From NCBI RefSeq assembly GCF_003614435.1, contig NZ_CP025546.1, positions 4,216,001-4,280,000 on the forward strand: a DNA stretch of 64,000 bases. Reading direction: 5' to 3'. Under the pieces are notes generated by a model, which was given only the letters and a program-made list of their open reading frames with translations, was not told the DNA's origin and made no database searches. This stretch comes from Mycobacterium paragordonae (lineage in GTDB: Bacteria; Actinomycetota; Actinomycetes; Mycobacteriales; Mycobacteriaceae). How positions within the stretch are numbered: the first letter of the stretch is position 1; each line of letters opens with the position of its first letter. Both the position numbers and the translations under genes were made by a program. Shown one piece after another: positions 27,796 through 36,996 of this stretch.

Positions 27796-29684
27796 CGCAG
27801 TTCGAAATGCGCTTCGACGGGCGCCCGGTGTTCGTTCCAGAGATCGACGAGCCGGTAAGGCGTGGCCACCACGACCCGACCGGAATTCGACCGGTAGTAG
27901 GTGTGCGCACTGGGCGTGTGGCACCAGACGGTCCCGGCCATGGCCCGGTCGATGCCGGCCACGTATTCGTCGTAGGCCTGCCGGGTCACTTCCATGGTGG
28001 CGGCACCGCGCAGCGCCATCAGTTGCAGACATTCGACGATGTAATGTGCCATCACTTCCATCGAGAAGTTCGCGCCCGCACCGTGTCCGGGACTGTAATT
28101 GGGCGCCGAGTTGATGAACAGGTTCGGGAACCCGGGAACGGTGCCACCCCGGTACGCGGCGGGGCTGTCCCCCCACTCGTCGACAAGTTTCCGGCCGTCG
28201 CGTCCCCTTACGTCGATCGTGGAGAGGAAATCGAGGTGGTAGCCCGTCGCGTAGACGATAACGTCGAGGTCGATCTGCGTGCCCGACTGTGTGACAATGC
28301 CTTTCGCGTTGACCTCGCGCGGCTCGCTTGCCTCCACGTCGACGTGGTCGCGCGTCAGCGCCGCATAGTAACCACCGGGGTCGCGAACGATCCGCTTGCC
28401 GTACGGCGCGAAGTCCGGCGTCACCTTCTTCGCCAGTTCTGTACCCGCTCCGAAGGTTTGATCGATGTAGTTCAGACACATTTGCAACAGCACGTCATTG
28501 GCGGGCGAGATCGACAGGTGAGTCGACGCCCACTCCGGGTCCCGCAGGATGACGGGGTAGTTGTTATCGGCCGTGCCCCAGAATGACTTGAGTCTGTTCC
28601 AGTTGGCGTAGTACGGCAGGTGACGGCCCAGGTAGCGGCGGTAGTCCGGCACGTCGTCGGTCAACCGCTTGCGAGGCGCCACCCAGTGCGGTTGCCGCTG
28701 AAACACCGTCAGGTGTTCGACCTCGTCGACGCAGGCGTCCACGATCTGCACCGCGGTACAGCCGGCGCCGACCACCGCGACCCGCCGACCGGCCAAGTCC
28801 ACCGAAGGATCCCATTGCGCGGAGTGAATACTGTTGCCCGCGAACGCCTCCCGGCCAGGCAGATCCGGCCAGCGGGGGCGGTTGAGATAGCCGGCGGCAG
28901 TAATGACCACGCGCGCATAGCTGACATCGCGGTTGCCGTCGCGGTCCACCGACCGAATCTCCCACTGGCCGCGATCGTCATCCCACCACAGGCCCTCGAC
29001 CTCGGTGCCAAAGCGGGTGTGCGCGCGGAGCCCGTACTTGTCGGCCAGTTTCGTCAGGTAAGCCTGGTATTCAGCGCCTTGCGGGTAATAGCTCGTCCAT
29101 TCCGGGTTCACCTCGCGCGACAGCGAGTAGTAGGCCGACGGCGTGTCCACGCCGATACCCGGGTAGTTCGTGGTCAGCCAGGTACCGCCGACCTCGTTGT
29201 TGCGATCGAATATCTGGTACGCGACTCCGGAGTCGGCGACCGCCAGCGCGGCGATGATGCCGGCGATACCCGCCCCGACGATGGCCACCGTCGTGGTATC
29301 GGGAATCGGCACCGAACGGGGCAACGTCGGCTGTGAGAGTTGAAACCCGCCCTGCTCGAGCAGCAGCGGCACGAACTCGTCGTCGACCGGAGAGCCGAGC
29401 GCCAGCGGTAGCAACCGCCGAAACAGATCGGCGTCGTCGGCGGCGCGGGATCCGGGCGTCCTGGTCGTTCCAAGTGCGGCGACAATCGCGTCGCTTAACG
29501 CTTCGGCGGTGACCGGGTCGGTGACGCCCCTACGTTCAGGCGGGTCCGGGATATGGGAAATCCGCGGTCCGAAGGTGTCAACAACCGAGGGATCACCGGT
29601 GAGTTGGGCCAGTACGGCGACCAGCACGCCCGGGTCCCCCAGACTCAGGTTTGCCCGCAACTCATCGGGATCCGGCCGGTTCAT
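27792..29684 (-). CDS. Type I Baeyer-Villiger monooxygenase with N-terminal extension
   Basis: This 630-residue flavin monooxygenase has FAD motif VAIVGAGIAGIIAAL at about residue 140, the fingerprint FAGNSIHSAQWD and the NADPH motif VAVVGAGCTAVQIV. The ~130 residues before the FAD motif are an extension typical of large-ring ketone BVMOs (cyclododecanone/cyclopentadecanone-type). ATG at 29684 is the first sensible start; the ribosome binding site is weak. It would convert a cyclic ketone to a lactone. It is co-translated with the SDR downstream and divergent from the enoyl-CoA hydratase. Confidence 0.88.
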   Translation of the reverse strand: MNRPDPDELRANLSLGDPGVLVAVLAQLTGDPSVVDTFGPRISHIPDPPERRGVTDPVTAEALSDAIVAALGTTRTPGSRAADDADLFRRLLPLALGSPVDDEFVPLLLEQGGFQLSQPTLPRSVPIPDTTTVAIVGAGIAGIIAALAVADSGVAYQIFDRNNEVGGTWLTTNYPGIGVDTPSAYYSLSREVNPEWTSYYPQGAEYQAYLTKLADKYGLRAHTRFGTEVEGLWWDDDRGQWEIRSVDRDGNRDVSYARVVITAAGYLNRPRWPDLPGREAFAGNSIHSAQWDPSVDLAGRRVAVVGAGCTAVQIVDACVDEVEHLTVFQRQPHWVAPRKRLTDDVPDYRRYLGRHLPYYANWNRLKSFWGTADNNYPVILRDPEWASTHLSISPANDVLLQMCLNYIDQTFGAGTELAKKVTPDFAPYGKRIVRDPGGYYAALTRDHVDVEASEPREVNAKGIVTQSGTQIDLDVIVYATGYHLDFLSTIDVRGRDGRKLVDEWGDSPAAYRGGTVPGFPNLFINSAPNYSPGHGAGANFSMEVMAHYIVECLQLMALRGAATMEVTRQAYDEYVAGIDRAMAGTVWCHTPSAHTYYRSNSGRVVVATPYRLVDLWNEHRAPVEAHFELR

Positions 29685-29747
29685 GCCTGTCAGTATCTGG
29701 GGACTCGGCGATCGGTCCGACGGCCCTTTCCTCTGAGCGGGACAACA

Positions 29748-29759
29748 ATCCAAGTGGAT
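29748..29759. promoter_or_regulatory. Short dyad in the divergent BVMO/enoyl-CoA hydratase gap
   Basis: ATCCAAGTGGAT is a 5+2+5 inverted repeat in the 127-bp gap between the divergent starts at 29684 and 29812. It could be a regulator binding site for both operons. No matching regulator gene is adjacent, and chance occurrence of a dyad this short is possible. Confidence 0.35.
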
Positions 29760-29811
29760 CCCGTTCACCCGCGCGTTCGGTAACTCAACCGGAGTCCCTA
29801 CAGTTGCGAGC

Positions 29812-30597
29812 ATGAGCAATCCCGCAGAGCCACTCGTGATCAGCACCGACGGGCCGATCCAGACCTGGACCATCACGCTTCCTTCCGTCGGAAACGCCAT
29901 CACCGGCCGCGACGTCATCTCCGGGTTCGAGCAGGCCGTCGACAGCGCCAACGCCGACACGGAAGTCCGCGCCATCATCCTCACCGGCGAGGGAAAGATC
30001 TTCTCCGCGGGCGGCAACGTCAAAGAGATGGCCGACCAGTCGGGCATGTTCGGCTTGAGCGCCCTTGATCAGCGGTACGCCTACATCGACGGGATCCAGC
30101 GGATTCCACGCGCTCTGTCACGACTGGAAGTCCCGTTGATCGCCGCCGTCAACGGAGCCGCGATTGGCGCCGGCTGCGACCTGGCGATGATGTGTGATAT
30201 CCGAATCGCCTCTGAGCGTGCGTCATTCGCCGAAAGTTTCGTGCAACTGGGACTGATTCCGGGCGATGGCGGAACCTGGTTCCTGCAACGCATCGCCGGC
30301 TACCAGCGCGCCGCCGAAATGACCCTCACCGGCGACCGGGTCGACGCCGCGACAGCGCTGGAATGGGGTCTCGTCAGCAGAGTGGTGCCGCACGACGAGC
30401 TTCTCACCGCCGCACAGGAGCTCGCGCAACGCATCGCCAAGAACCCCTCGCACGCCTTGCGGATGGCCAAGCGGCTGCTGCAGGAATCGCGTACCGGTTC
30501 ACTTGAGTCGACACTGGGGATGGCCGCGGCCATGCAACCGCTGGCCCACCGCGACCCTGAGCACGAGCAACGCATCGCCAAATGGCGGACAAGCTGA
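29812..30597 (+). CDS. Enoyl-CoA hydratase/isomerase (crotonase) family protein
   Basis: This 261-residue crotonase has the oxyanion-hole segments KIFSAGGNVKEM and NGAAIGAGCDLAMMCD and the helix LGLIPGDGGTWFL. The first catalytic Glu of classical hydratases appears as Asp (GCDLAMMCD), and the second is not an obvious Glu, so the exact reaction (hydratase, isomerase or retro-Claisen hydrolase) is open. It leads an operon with the acyl-CoA dehydrogenase pair: its stop and the next start overlap (TGATG). This points to beta-oxidation of a CoA-linked side chain or ring fragment. Confidence 0.87.
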   Translation: MSNPAEPLVISTDGPIQTWTITLPSVGNAITGRDVISGFEQAVDSANADTEVRAIILTGEGKIFSAGGNVKEMADQSGMFGLSALDQRYAYIDGIQRIPRALSRLEVPLIAAVNGAAIGAGCDLAMMCDIRIASERASFAESFVQLGLIPGDGGTWFLQRIAGYQRAAEMTLTGDRVDAATALEWGLVSRVVPHDELLTAAQELAQRIAKNPSHALRMAKRLLQESRTGSLESTLGMAAAMQPLAHRDPEHEQRIAKWRTS

Positions 30598-31736
30598 TGG
30601 TCGCGCCCAGACTGGTGCCGCCGGCCGGCATCGAGGATCCGGCGATCGATGCGCTACGCGCCGAGGTGCGCATGTTCGTCGCCGAACAGCAGGGTTCGCG
30701 TACCTTCACCCCATCCGTCGACGCGTGGTTGTCCCGATGGGACGAGAAGTTCACCGCCGCGATGGCTTCGCAGGGTTGGCTGGGCATGACCGTGCCGGTC
30801 GAGTACGGCGGGCACGGACGATCCTTTTTGGAACGCTTCGTCGTCACCGAGGAACTATTGGCCGCCGGCGCGCCAGTCGCGGCGCACTGGATCGCCGACC
30901 GCCAGATCGTGCCGTCCTTGCTCAAGTACGGCACCGAAGCGCAGAAACAGCACTTCCTGCCGCGGATCGTGCGAGGCGAGTGTTTCTTTGCGATTGGCAT
31001 GAGCGAGCCTGATTCCGGCTCCGATCTGGCCAGCGTGCGCACCCGCGCCGAGCGCGTCGACGGCGGCTGGTCACTGTCCGGCACGAAGGTCTGGACCTCC
31101 GGTGCCCACCTCGCGCACGCCTTCATCGCGCTGGCCCGTACCGCGCCGGTGGACCCGCAGCACAGGCACGCCGGCCTCAGCCAGTTCCTCGTCGACCTGC
31201 ACGGGCCCGGCATCGAGATCCGGCCGATCATCTCGATGAACGGCGCCCACCACTTCAACGAGGTCATCTTCGACGAGGCATTCGTGCCCGACGACATGGT
31301 GTTCGGTGAGATCGGCGACGGGTGGCGGCAAGTGACGTCGGAACTCGCCTTCGAACGCAGCGGCCCGGAACGGTTCCTGTCCACCTTCGTGCTGCTGGCT
31401 GCCTGTGCCGACCGGATGGCAGCGAACGCCATTCCCCGCGACGCGGAGCTGGGCCGGTTGGTCGCACGGGTGGCCGGCCTGCACCACATGTCCACCGCGG
31501 TGGCCGGCGCGCTGGAGCGGCACGAACCCGCTGACGTTCCCGCTGCGGTGGTCAAAGTCCTCGGCACCACCACCGAGGGCGACATCGCTGAGTTCGCCGA
31601 TCTGCAGGACTCCCCCGATTCGGTGTTCACCGAATTGGTTGGGACAGCCGTCGACCAGCGACCAGGTTTCACCCTCCGTGGCGGCACCAATGAGGTGCTG
31701 CGCGGGGTCATCGCGCGTGGACTGGGCATGCGATGA
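30597..31736 (+). CDS. Acyl-CoA dehydrogenase, first subunit of a likely heteromeric pair
   Basis: This 379-residue FadE-type protein has the FAD/substrate signature FAIGMSEPDSGSDLASVRTRAE, the flavin-stacking segment LSGTKVWTSGAH and C-terminal RGGTNEVLRGVIARGLG. ATG at 30597 overlaps the crotonase stop; an earlier ATG at 30582 is less likely. It is followed by a second, shorter and divergent ACAD gene with ATGA overlap. Mycobacterial steroid-degrading ACADs such as ChsE1-ChsE2 and FadE28-FadE29 form alpha2beta2 heterotetramers from such adjacent genes, so the same is inferred here. Confidence 0.88.
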   Translation: MVAPRLVPPAGIEDPAIDALRAEVRMFVAEQQGSRTFTPSVDAWLSRWDEKFTAAMASQGWLGMTVPVEYGGHGRSFLERFVVTEELLAAGAPVAAHWIADRQIVPSLLKYGTEAQKQHFLPRIVRGECFFAIGMSEPDSGSDLASVRTRAERVDGGWSLSGTKVWTSGAHLAHAFIALARTAPVDPQHRHAGLSQFLVDLHGPGIEIRPIISMNGAHHFNEVIFDEAFVPDDMVFGEIGDGWRQVTSELAFERSGPERFLSTFVLLAACADRMAANAIPRDAELGRLVARVAGLHHMSTAVAGALERHEPADVPAAVVKVLGTTTEGDIAEFADLQDSPDSVFTELVGTAVDQRPGFTLRGGTNEVLRGVIARGLGMR

Positions 31737-32740
31737 GTGTCGATTACGAACTCGCCGACATGATGGACGCCGTCTTCGCGAACCACCGTGAGAAGCATCC
31801 GACCAGTCCGGCAGTCGACCGAGACCTCTGGCAGCACCTCGACGAACTCGGCCTGGTACGGCTCACCGGCGCCGAACAGCTCGGCGGCAGCGGGGCGGGG
31901 TGGTACGAGGCAGCCGAACTGCTGTCTGCAACGGTGCGGCACGGGATTCGTATCCCTTTGGCGGAGCACGACTTATTGGCCTGTTGGCTGCTGGACGTCA
32001 CCGGACTTCCATCCGATGGCGCCGTGCGCACGGTCTGCATGCTCGATAAAACTGGACGAGCGACCGCCGTGCCCTGGGCTGCCACGGTCGACCGGGTGGT
32101 GCTGGTGTGGCGAGCTGACGGCCAGCACCGCGTCGCCGATGTCGCCGCCGGCGAGCTCGACATCACGCCGGGCACCAACCTGATCGGAGAACCGCGTGAC
32201 ACGGTGACGGCCGACCTCGTCGGTCTGCAGTCGGCGCCGGCTGCCCTGGCGCTGATCGATCAGCTGCGGCTGAAGTCCGGGCTGGTGCGGGCCATACAGG
32301 TGTGCGCCGCACTGGACCGAATCGTGCAGCTGTGCATCGAGCACGTGGGCTCACGCATACAGTTCGGCCGTCCGTTGTCGAAATTTCAGGCCGTGCAGCA
32401 CCTGGTGTCCGACATCGCCGCCGAAGCCGCGCTCGCCCGGGCGGCAACCGAGGCCGCGCTCAGCGCGGGCGTCGCCCATCAGTGGTCCGCAGACCACCTG
32501 AAGTTCCTTGTCGCCGTGGCCCGTTCCTGCGCAGGCCATGCCGCCTCGATTGTGGTCCGAAACGCCCATCAGGTGCACGGCGCGATCGGCACCACGCGTG
32601 AGCACCGATTGCACGAATTCTCCCGGGCCGCGCTGGCGTGGCGGTCGGAGTTCGGTTCGATGCGGTACTGGGACGACCAGGTCACCGATGCGGCGCTGTA
32701 CGCGAGCGCCGGCGGCCTGTGGGGTCTGATCAGCGGGTAA
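31733..32740 (+). CDS. Acyl-CoA dehydrogenase-like protein, second subunit
   Basis: This 335-residue ACAD homologue is shorter than its partner. The N-terminal helical domain is present, the middle beta domain is eroded, and the C-terminal helical domain is clear (LKSGLVRAIQVCAALDRIVQL, SRIQFGRPLSKFQAVQHLVSDIAAE, HQVHGAIGTTREHRLHEFSRA). The HGAIGTTREHRLH stretch is the typical end of FadE subunits that carry part of the FAD site. ATG overlaps the upstream stop (ATGA). It is probably the non-identical subunit of a heterotetramer acting on a steroid- or terpenoid-CoA thioester. Confidence 0.85.
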   Translation: MSVDYELADMMDAVFANHREKHPTSPAVDRDLWQHLDELGLVRLTGAEQLGGSGAGWYEAAELLSATVRHGIRIPLAEHDLLACWLLDVTGLPSDGAVRTVCMLDKTGRATAVPWAATVDRVVLVWRADGQHRVADVAAGELDITPGTNLIGEPRDTVTADLVGLQSAPAALALIDQLRLKSGLVRAIQVCAALDRIVQLCIEHVGSRIQFGRPLSKFQAVQHLVSDIAAEAALARAATEAALSAGVAHQWSADHLKFLVAVARSCAGHAASIVVRNAHQVHGAIGTTREHRLHEFSRAALAWRSEFGSMRYWDDQVTDAALYASAGGLWGLISG

Positions 32741-32747
32741 CGCCGGC

Positions 32748-32762
32748 GTTCCACTGACCGGG
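32748..32762. promoter_or_regulatory. Half-site copy of the kshA/kstD-type operator motif
   Basis: GTTCCACTGACCGGG here matches 14 of 15 bases of GTTCCACTGACCAGG at 39446-39460 in the kshA/kstD divergent gap. Only the left half of the 20-bp dyad is kept. It lies 45-59 bp upstream of the SnoaL-like gene at 32807, in the only gap of this gene run, so it may mark an internal promoter. Confidence 0.45.
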
Positions 32763-32806
32763 CAGAGGGGTGTCGCGACGGGCCTGACCGCGGTTGACTC
32801 ACTGCC

Positions 32807-33286
32807 ATGAGCAACGACATCACGCTGTCGGACTTGCAGGAGTTCATCGCCGGCTTCTGGTACCACTACGACGAGGCGCACTACGACGAACTGGCCGCCC
32901 GTTATGCCGCGGACGTCCGCTATGTCAGCAGAAGCGACGATGGCGCAAGCCCTTTCGAGGAACTCATGTCACCGGAACTGCACGGGCGCGATGCGGTTTT
33001 GCAATGGCTGACCGAGCACCGCGAACAAAGTCCCTACCCGTTGCGTCACCATGCAACGAACCTCCATCGAATCGGCGCATCCGGTGACATCACCCGCGCA
33101 CGCTTCTACCTCTTCGTCAACCAAGTCGCCAACTTCGTGCCGTTCGCAGTCTCCAGCGGCGTCGTTGAGGTCAGCGTGCGCCGGACGGCAGAACGTTTGG
33201 AGTTCACCGAGATGGTCGTCGTTCTCGATACCACCAATTCGGTGTTGCTCTCCGAGCGGCACGCGGGCAGCACCGCCGGGTCGTGA
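32807..33286 (+). CDS. SnoaL-like / NTF2-fold protein
   Basis: This 159-residue protein has a predicted NTF2 fold: TLSDLQEFIAGFWYHYDEAHYDELAARYAADVRYVSR, then HGRDAVLQWLTEH, LRHHATNLHRIG and strands to the end. It resembles ring-hydroxylating dioxygenase beta subunit/SnoaL relatives. ATG at 32807 opens a second transcription block after a 66-bp gap. The next SDR starts at a GTG overlapping its stop. It may act as a small hydratase or dehydratase; no catalytic residues can be assigned confidently. Confidence 0.78.
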   Translation: MSNDITLSDLQEFIAGFWYHYDEAHYDELAARYAADVRYVSRSDDGASPFEELMSPELHGRDAVLQWLTEHREQSPYPLRHHATNLHRIGASGDITRARFYLFVNQVANFVPFAVSSGVVEVSVRRTAERLEFTEMVVVLDTTNSVLLSERHAGSTAGS

Positions 33287-34104
33287 GCGCTCGCGACGTT
33301 TTCGCCGGCGGCGTGGCCGTCATCACCGGTGCGGGCGCCGGAATCGGCGCGGGGCTGGCGCGTGTCGCAGACCGGCTCGGTATGACGGTGGTACTGGCGG
33401 ACGTCGATGTCGAGGCCATTGCCGCGCTGCGTGAGGAGCTCACCGCGGCAAGGGATTTCGTCTGCGATGTACGTGACCCTGAGGCCGTGCGGGAGTTGGC
33501 AGACCGGACCTACCGGGAAATCGGCCCGGTGCGGCTGCTGGTGAACAACGCGGGCGTGGAACAGTTCGGCTATCTGTGGGATACGCCGCTGGTCAACTGG
33601 CAGCGGGTAGTCGACGTCAACATCAGCGGTGTGTTCCACGGCATCAAGGCGTTTCTGCCGAGGATGATGGCCACCGAGGACGAGGCCTGGGTGTGGAACC
33701 TGTCGTCCGTCGGTGGGGTGGCGGCGATGCCGCTGCAGACGCCCTACATCATGAGCAAGCACGCGGTACTTGCGATGACCGAGTGTCTGCACCTCGAGGT
33801 GGAAACCGCCGGGCACGGCAACCACATTCATGTGCAAGCCGTGCTGCCCGGCGCGGTGGTTTCCAACATCTTCGAATCAGCGGGCGGTGCCGAATCCGGT
33901 GGTGACACCGCAAGCGCGGAGGCACAGCGGGTCGCCATGCTCAACGTGAAAGCCAGGGCCATGGATCCGCTGTCGGCCGCCGAGACGCTGTTCGAGCAGG
34001 CTGCCGAAGGCCGGTTCTATCTGGTCACCCAGCCGTCGGTCGTGTCGGCGATGAAGCGCCGCGCCGATGTCCTTGCTGAGCAACGTCCCCCCGCTCTGCC
34101 ATGA
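33283..34104 (+). CDS. Short-chain dehydrogenase/reductase
   Basis: This 273-residue SDR has cofactor motif TGAGAGIGAGLA, LADVDVE (acidic residue after strand 2, favouring NAD), NNAGVEQFG, and catalytic Ser/Tyr/Lys in WNLSSVGGVAAMPLQTPYIMSKHAVLAMTE. The GTG start overlaps the SnoaL-like gene by 4 bp, and its stop overlaps the next esterase start by 4 bp, so the three are co-translated. Likely an alcohol dehydrogenase step of the catabolic pathway. Confidence 0.9.
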   Translation: MSARDVFAGGVAVITGAGAGIGAGLARVADRLGMTVVLADVDVEAIAALREELTAARDFVCDVRDPEAVRELADRTYREIGPVRLLVNNAGVEQFGYLWDTPLVNWQRVVDVNISGVFHGIKAFLPRMMATEDEAWVWNLSSVGGVAAMPLQTPYIMSKHAVLAMTECLHLEVETAGHGNHIHVQAVLPGAVVSNIFESAGGAESGGDTASAEAQRVAMLNVKARAMDPLSAAETLFEQAAEGRFYLVTQPSVVSAMKRRADVLAEQRPPALP

Positions 34105-35015
34105 CCCTGGATCCGGACGCCGCCGCGCGGGTCGCCTCGTTCGGTCCGGTCCCTCCGATGCGGACACGAGGGCTGGCCGCGGTGCGGGCGGCCATCGAGT
34201 CCGCGCAGTTGCCAGACGACATGCCGGAGATGGCCGCCGTCACGGATGTGATGATCCCCCGATCAGTCGCGGCCCGTATCTACTACCCCACAACGGATTC
34301 CGGCCAACCCGTGCTGGTGTACCTGCACGGCGGCGGCCTTGTGATGGGCAGCAATCGCTCGTTCGAACCATTGGCGCGGGCGCTGGCCTCAGCATCCGGC
34401 GCAGCCGTCGTCGCTGTCGACTACCGACTGGCGCCCGAGCACCCGCCACCGGCGCAGTTCGACGACGCCTACACGGCGACCGACTGGGTCGCCCGCCACG
34501 CTGCCGAACTCGGTGTCGATGCCAATCGGCTCGCGGTGGTCGGCGACAGCGCCGGAGGGTCGCTGGCCGCGGGCGTCGCGTTGGCCGCACGCGATCGTCG
34601 TGGGCCCGCCATCTGCGCCCAGGTCCTGCTGTATCCCGGCCTGGACCGCGACATGACCGCGCCCTCAATCACTTTGCTTGCGGACGCACCGATGCTCAGC
34701 CGCGACGACATCGAGTACCTGCATGCGCTCGTCGAGCCCGGCACCGGATGTTATTTGATTCCGGCGTCCGCGACCGACCTGGCGGGGCTGCCGCAAGCCG
34801 TTGTGGTGACGGCGAATTGCGATCCGATTCGGGATTGGGGCGAACGATACGCCGCGCGACTACGTGACGCCGGGGTGCAGACCACCCTGACCCGGTATCC
34901 CGGCGCCTACCACGGATTTCTCATGCGCCCCGAGGCAACGGCCCGCGGCCGCTTGGCTATCGCCGAGATCGGCGGGTTGCTGCGCGCCAAGTTCGCTCAT
35001 CCCCTTGGATTTTAG
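34101..35015 (+). CDS. HSL-family alpha/beta hydrolase (esterase)
   Basis: This 304-residue esterase is related to the one at 24999. It has the oxyanion motif YLHGGGLVMGS, the nucleophile GDSAGGSLAAG, the acid in TANCDPIRDWGE (Asp) and His in GAYHGFLMRP. ATG overlaps the SDR stop (ATGA). A second lactone/ester hydrolase in the region pairs naturally with the second Baeyer-Villiger enzyme, but this is inference. Cytosolic; no signal peptide. Confidence 0.9.
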   Translation: MTLDPDAAARVASFGPVPPMRTRGLAAVRAAIESAQLPDDMPEMAAVTDVMIPRSVAARIYYPTTDSGQPVLVYLHGGGLVMGSNRSFEPLARALASASGAAVVAVDYRLAPEHPPPAQFDDAYTATDWVARHAAELGVDANRLAVVGDSAGGSLAAGVALAARDRRGPAICAQVLLYPGLDRDMTAPSITLLADAPMLSRDDIEYLHALVEPGTGCYLIPASATDLAGLPQAVVVTANCDPIRDWGERYAARLRDAGVQTTLTRYPGAYHGFLMRPEATARGRLAIAEIGGLLRAKFAHPLGF

Positions 35016-35099
35016 CGTCCCGGTCACCGGACATCCTGCATTCGAATGGTGCCGGAACTGCGCAGAATCTCATGCACCGGCACCTGGAGAAGGAGACAG

Positions 35100-36176
35100 A
35101 TGATGCTCACCGAGGAGCGGCGGAAGGAGCTTTCCGATGTGTTGCGGCCGGCCGCACCACCCCGCGAGGTCGACAACGTCTACACCGACGACCAGCATGA
35201 CCGGTTGCTCGACGTAGTGCGCACCGAAGGCCCCTGGCGGTTGATCATCGCCCAGCACTTCGCGTCGGCCGACGAATTGATCGCCACCATGAGTGGGCTT
35301 TTCCCCGAGGGCTATACACCATCGCTGGACCTCTTTCTCACCCCGACCTTCCGTGGCTACCTGGCCAATTACGGTGCGGTGCTCTACCCGCAACTGCACG
35401 ACTGCTTCTACAACGAGCGCTTCATTGAAATGGCGAAGAGCTATTGGGCCGCCGACTACGCCAAACCCGAGTTGATGTTGTTCAACATCAACGGGCCGTG
35501 CGCCAACCGCGATCCGGGGCACCTGGATTCACCCAGCTTCCGCGGGGTACGGCACGAGAACGCTCCGACCTGGTTGACCAGCGTCATGGGCAAGTCGGGC
35601 CTGTTTCGGGATTACTTGATCAAGATGGCACAGGTGATCACGTGGTTCTCGCTCGACGGTGGCAGCGGCTTCACGTACTGGCCCGAAGGCCCGCTGGGTG
35701 CCCCCAAGCGCGTCCTGCCTCCCGTTTACAACCGCGGCGTGGTGGTGCAGAACGAGATGATGGTGCACCGCGGGGAAGCGAACGGCCCATTGGAGCAACA
35801 GATTCCGCCCGGCCTGACGTTCGATACCGTATTCACCGGTGATCCCCATGACCGCGACCTGTGGCTGCTGAAGAACGCTGACGATGTGATCGCCCGCCAC
35901 CGCACGGACGAACTACGCTTCCTGGTGCACTGGTCGGCTGAGGTGTTCACCGACTACGACGAACTGAAGAAGAATATGGAAGGCTCCCACGACCTGACCG
36001 TCGAGAAGGCCATCGACATCATGGTCGACGACATCAACTCCCGGGGCACCAAACTCGACATCCCCAGCCAGCCGCTGCACGACCCGGGGTTCATCGCCGC
36101 GCTGAATGGTGCTTACGACATCGGCGGACCGAGCGTCTATCCCGGGGAAGCGCCGATCAGCGCTTTCCAGCTCTGA
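35100..36176 (+). CDS. Conserved hypothetical protein, possible 2-oxoglutarate/Fe(II) oxygenase-like
   Basis: This 358-residue protein starts at ATGATG with GGAGAAGGAGACAG just upstream. I do not recognise a named family. A His-x-Asp pair (GHLDSPSFRGVRH) and a distal His (MMVHRGEANGP) about 80 residues later resemble the facial triad of phytanoyl-CoA-type dioxygenases, but the match is by eye and may be accidental. There is no signal peptide or membrane segment. It follows the esterase after 84 bp on the same strand and lies inside the steroid-like cluster, so a catabolic oxidation is plausible. Confidence 0.7.
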   Translation: MMLTEERRKELSDVLRPAAPPREVDNVYTDDQHDRLLDVVRTEGPWRLIIAQHFASADELIATMSGLFPEGYTPSLDLFLTPTFRGYLANYGAVLYPQLHDCFYNERFIEMAKSYWAADYAKPELMLFNINGPCANRDPGHLDSPSFRGVRHENAPTWLTSVMGKSGLFRDYLIKMAQVITWFSLDGGSGFTYWPEGPLGAPKRVLPPVYNRGVVVQNEMMVHRGEANGPLEQQIPPGLTFDTVFTGDPHDRDLWLLKNADDVIARHRTDELRFLVHWSAEVFTDYDELKKNMEGSHDLTVEKAIDIMVDDINSRGTKLDIPSQPLHDPGFIAALNGAYDIGGPSVYPGEAPISAFQL

Positions 36177-36194
36177 CCGATCAGGTGAGACGAG

Positions 36195-36992
36195 CTATCT
36201 GATGACGACGCTGCTCGGGTCCCGCGGCACGCCCAAGTGCCGATGGGAGGGCGGCCGACGTCCGCCCTCGTCGGTAATGCCGTAGCGCTCGGCTAGTTCG
36301 GCGCCGATGAACGTCCGGCCGCTGAGTTCGGGCAGCGCCGGGTCGTGGTACAGCGCGTCAATCAAAAGTCCGGTGAATTCGGGTGTTTCGGCATGCTCGG
36401 CAGTCTTGGCCAGCGCCTCAGGATTGCCGGCGAACGCGCCGCGAAGCTTCTCGGTGAGCAGGATGCCCATCCAGATCGAGGTGGTCGCGACGCCGGTGCC
36501 GCGGAAGTCCACGGCCATGTCGGCGGCCATCTTGTCGACCCCGGCCTTTTGAGCCCCATAAGCCGGGCCGTGCATGTAGCACGCCGCTCCGGGCGAGGAC
36601 GTGAACGCGACCAGGCCCCGCCCGCCGGCCACCAGCAGTGGCGCCGCGTACCAAGACGCGACGTAGGACGAGCGCAACCCGACGTCCAGCACCTCCGCCA
36701 GCGCAAGCGGCTTCTCCCAGAACGGGTTTAGGCTGACCAGCTCATCGGAGACGACCGCGGCGTTGTTGACCAGCAGATCGAGCCGGCCCTCATCGGATCG
36801 CACCCGCGCGAACAGCCCCGCCACGGCGTCGTCGTCGGCGTGGTCGACCCGAACCGAGACGCCGCCCGGTGGCGCGTCGGTGATACTGCGACCGGTCGCG
36901 TACACCCGCCAGCCCTTGGCGGCCAGCGCGGCGGCGATGCCACGTCCGGCACCGCGACTGGCTCCCGTCACCACCGCAACCCGACCGCTCAT
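36195..36992 (-). CDS. Short-chain dehydrogenase/reductase
   Basis: This 265-residue SDR has the motif VTGASRGAGRGIA, LLVNNAAVV and active-site segment TSSPGAACYMHGPAYGAQKAGVDKMA with the catalytic YGAQK. The C-terminal region includes a FIGAELAERYGITDEGG lid. It sits 4 bp downstream of the epimerase gene on the same strand. It is the last gene of the KshA-small protein-epimerase-SDR operon. Confidence 0.88.
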   Translation of the reverse strand: MSGRVAVVTGASRGAGRGIAAALAAKGWRVYATGRSITDAPPGGVSVRVDHADDDAVAGLFARVRSDEGRLDLLVNNAAVVSDELVSLNPFWEKPLALAEVLDVGLRSSYVASWYAAPLLVAGGRGLVAFTSSPGAACYMHGPAYGAQKAGVDKMAADMAVDFRGTGVATTSIWMGILLTEKLRGAFAGNPEALAKTAEHAETPEFTGLLIDALYHDPALPELSGRTFIGAELAERYGITDEGGRRPPSHRHLGVPRDPSSVVIR

Positions 36993-36996
36993 GTGG

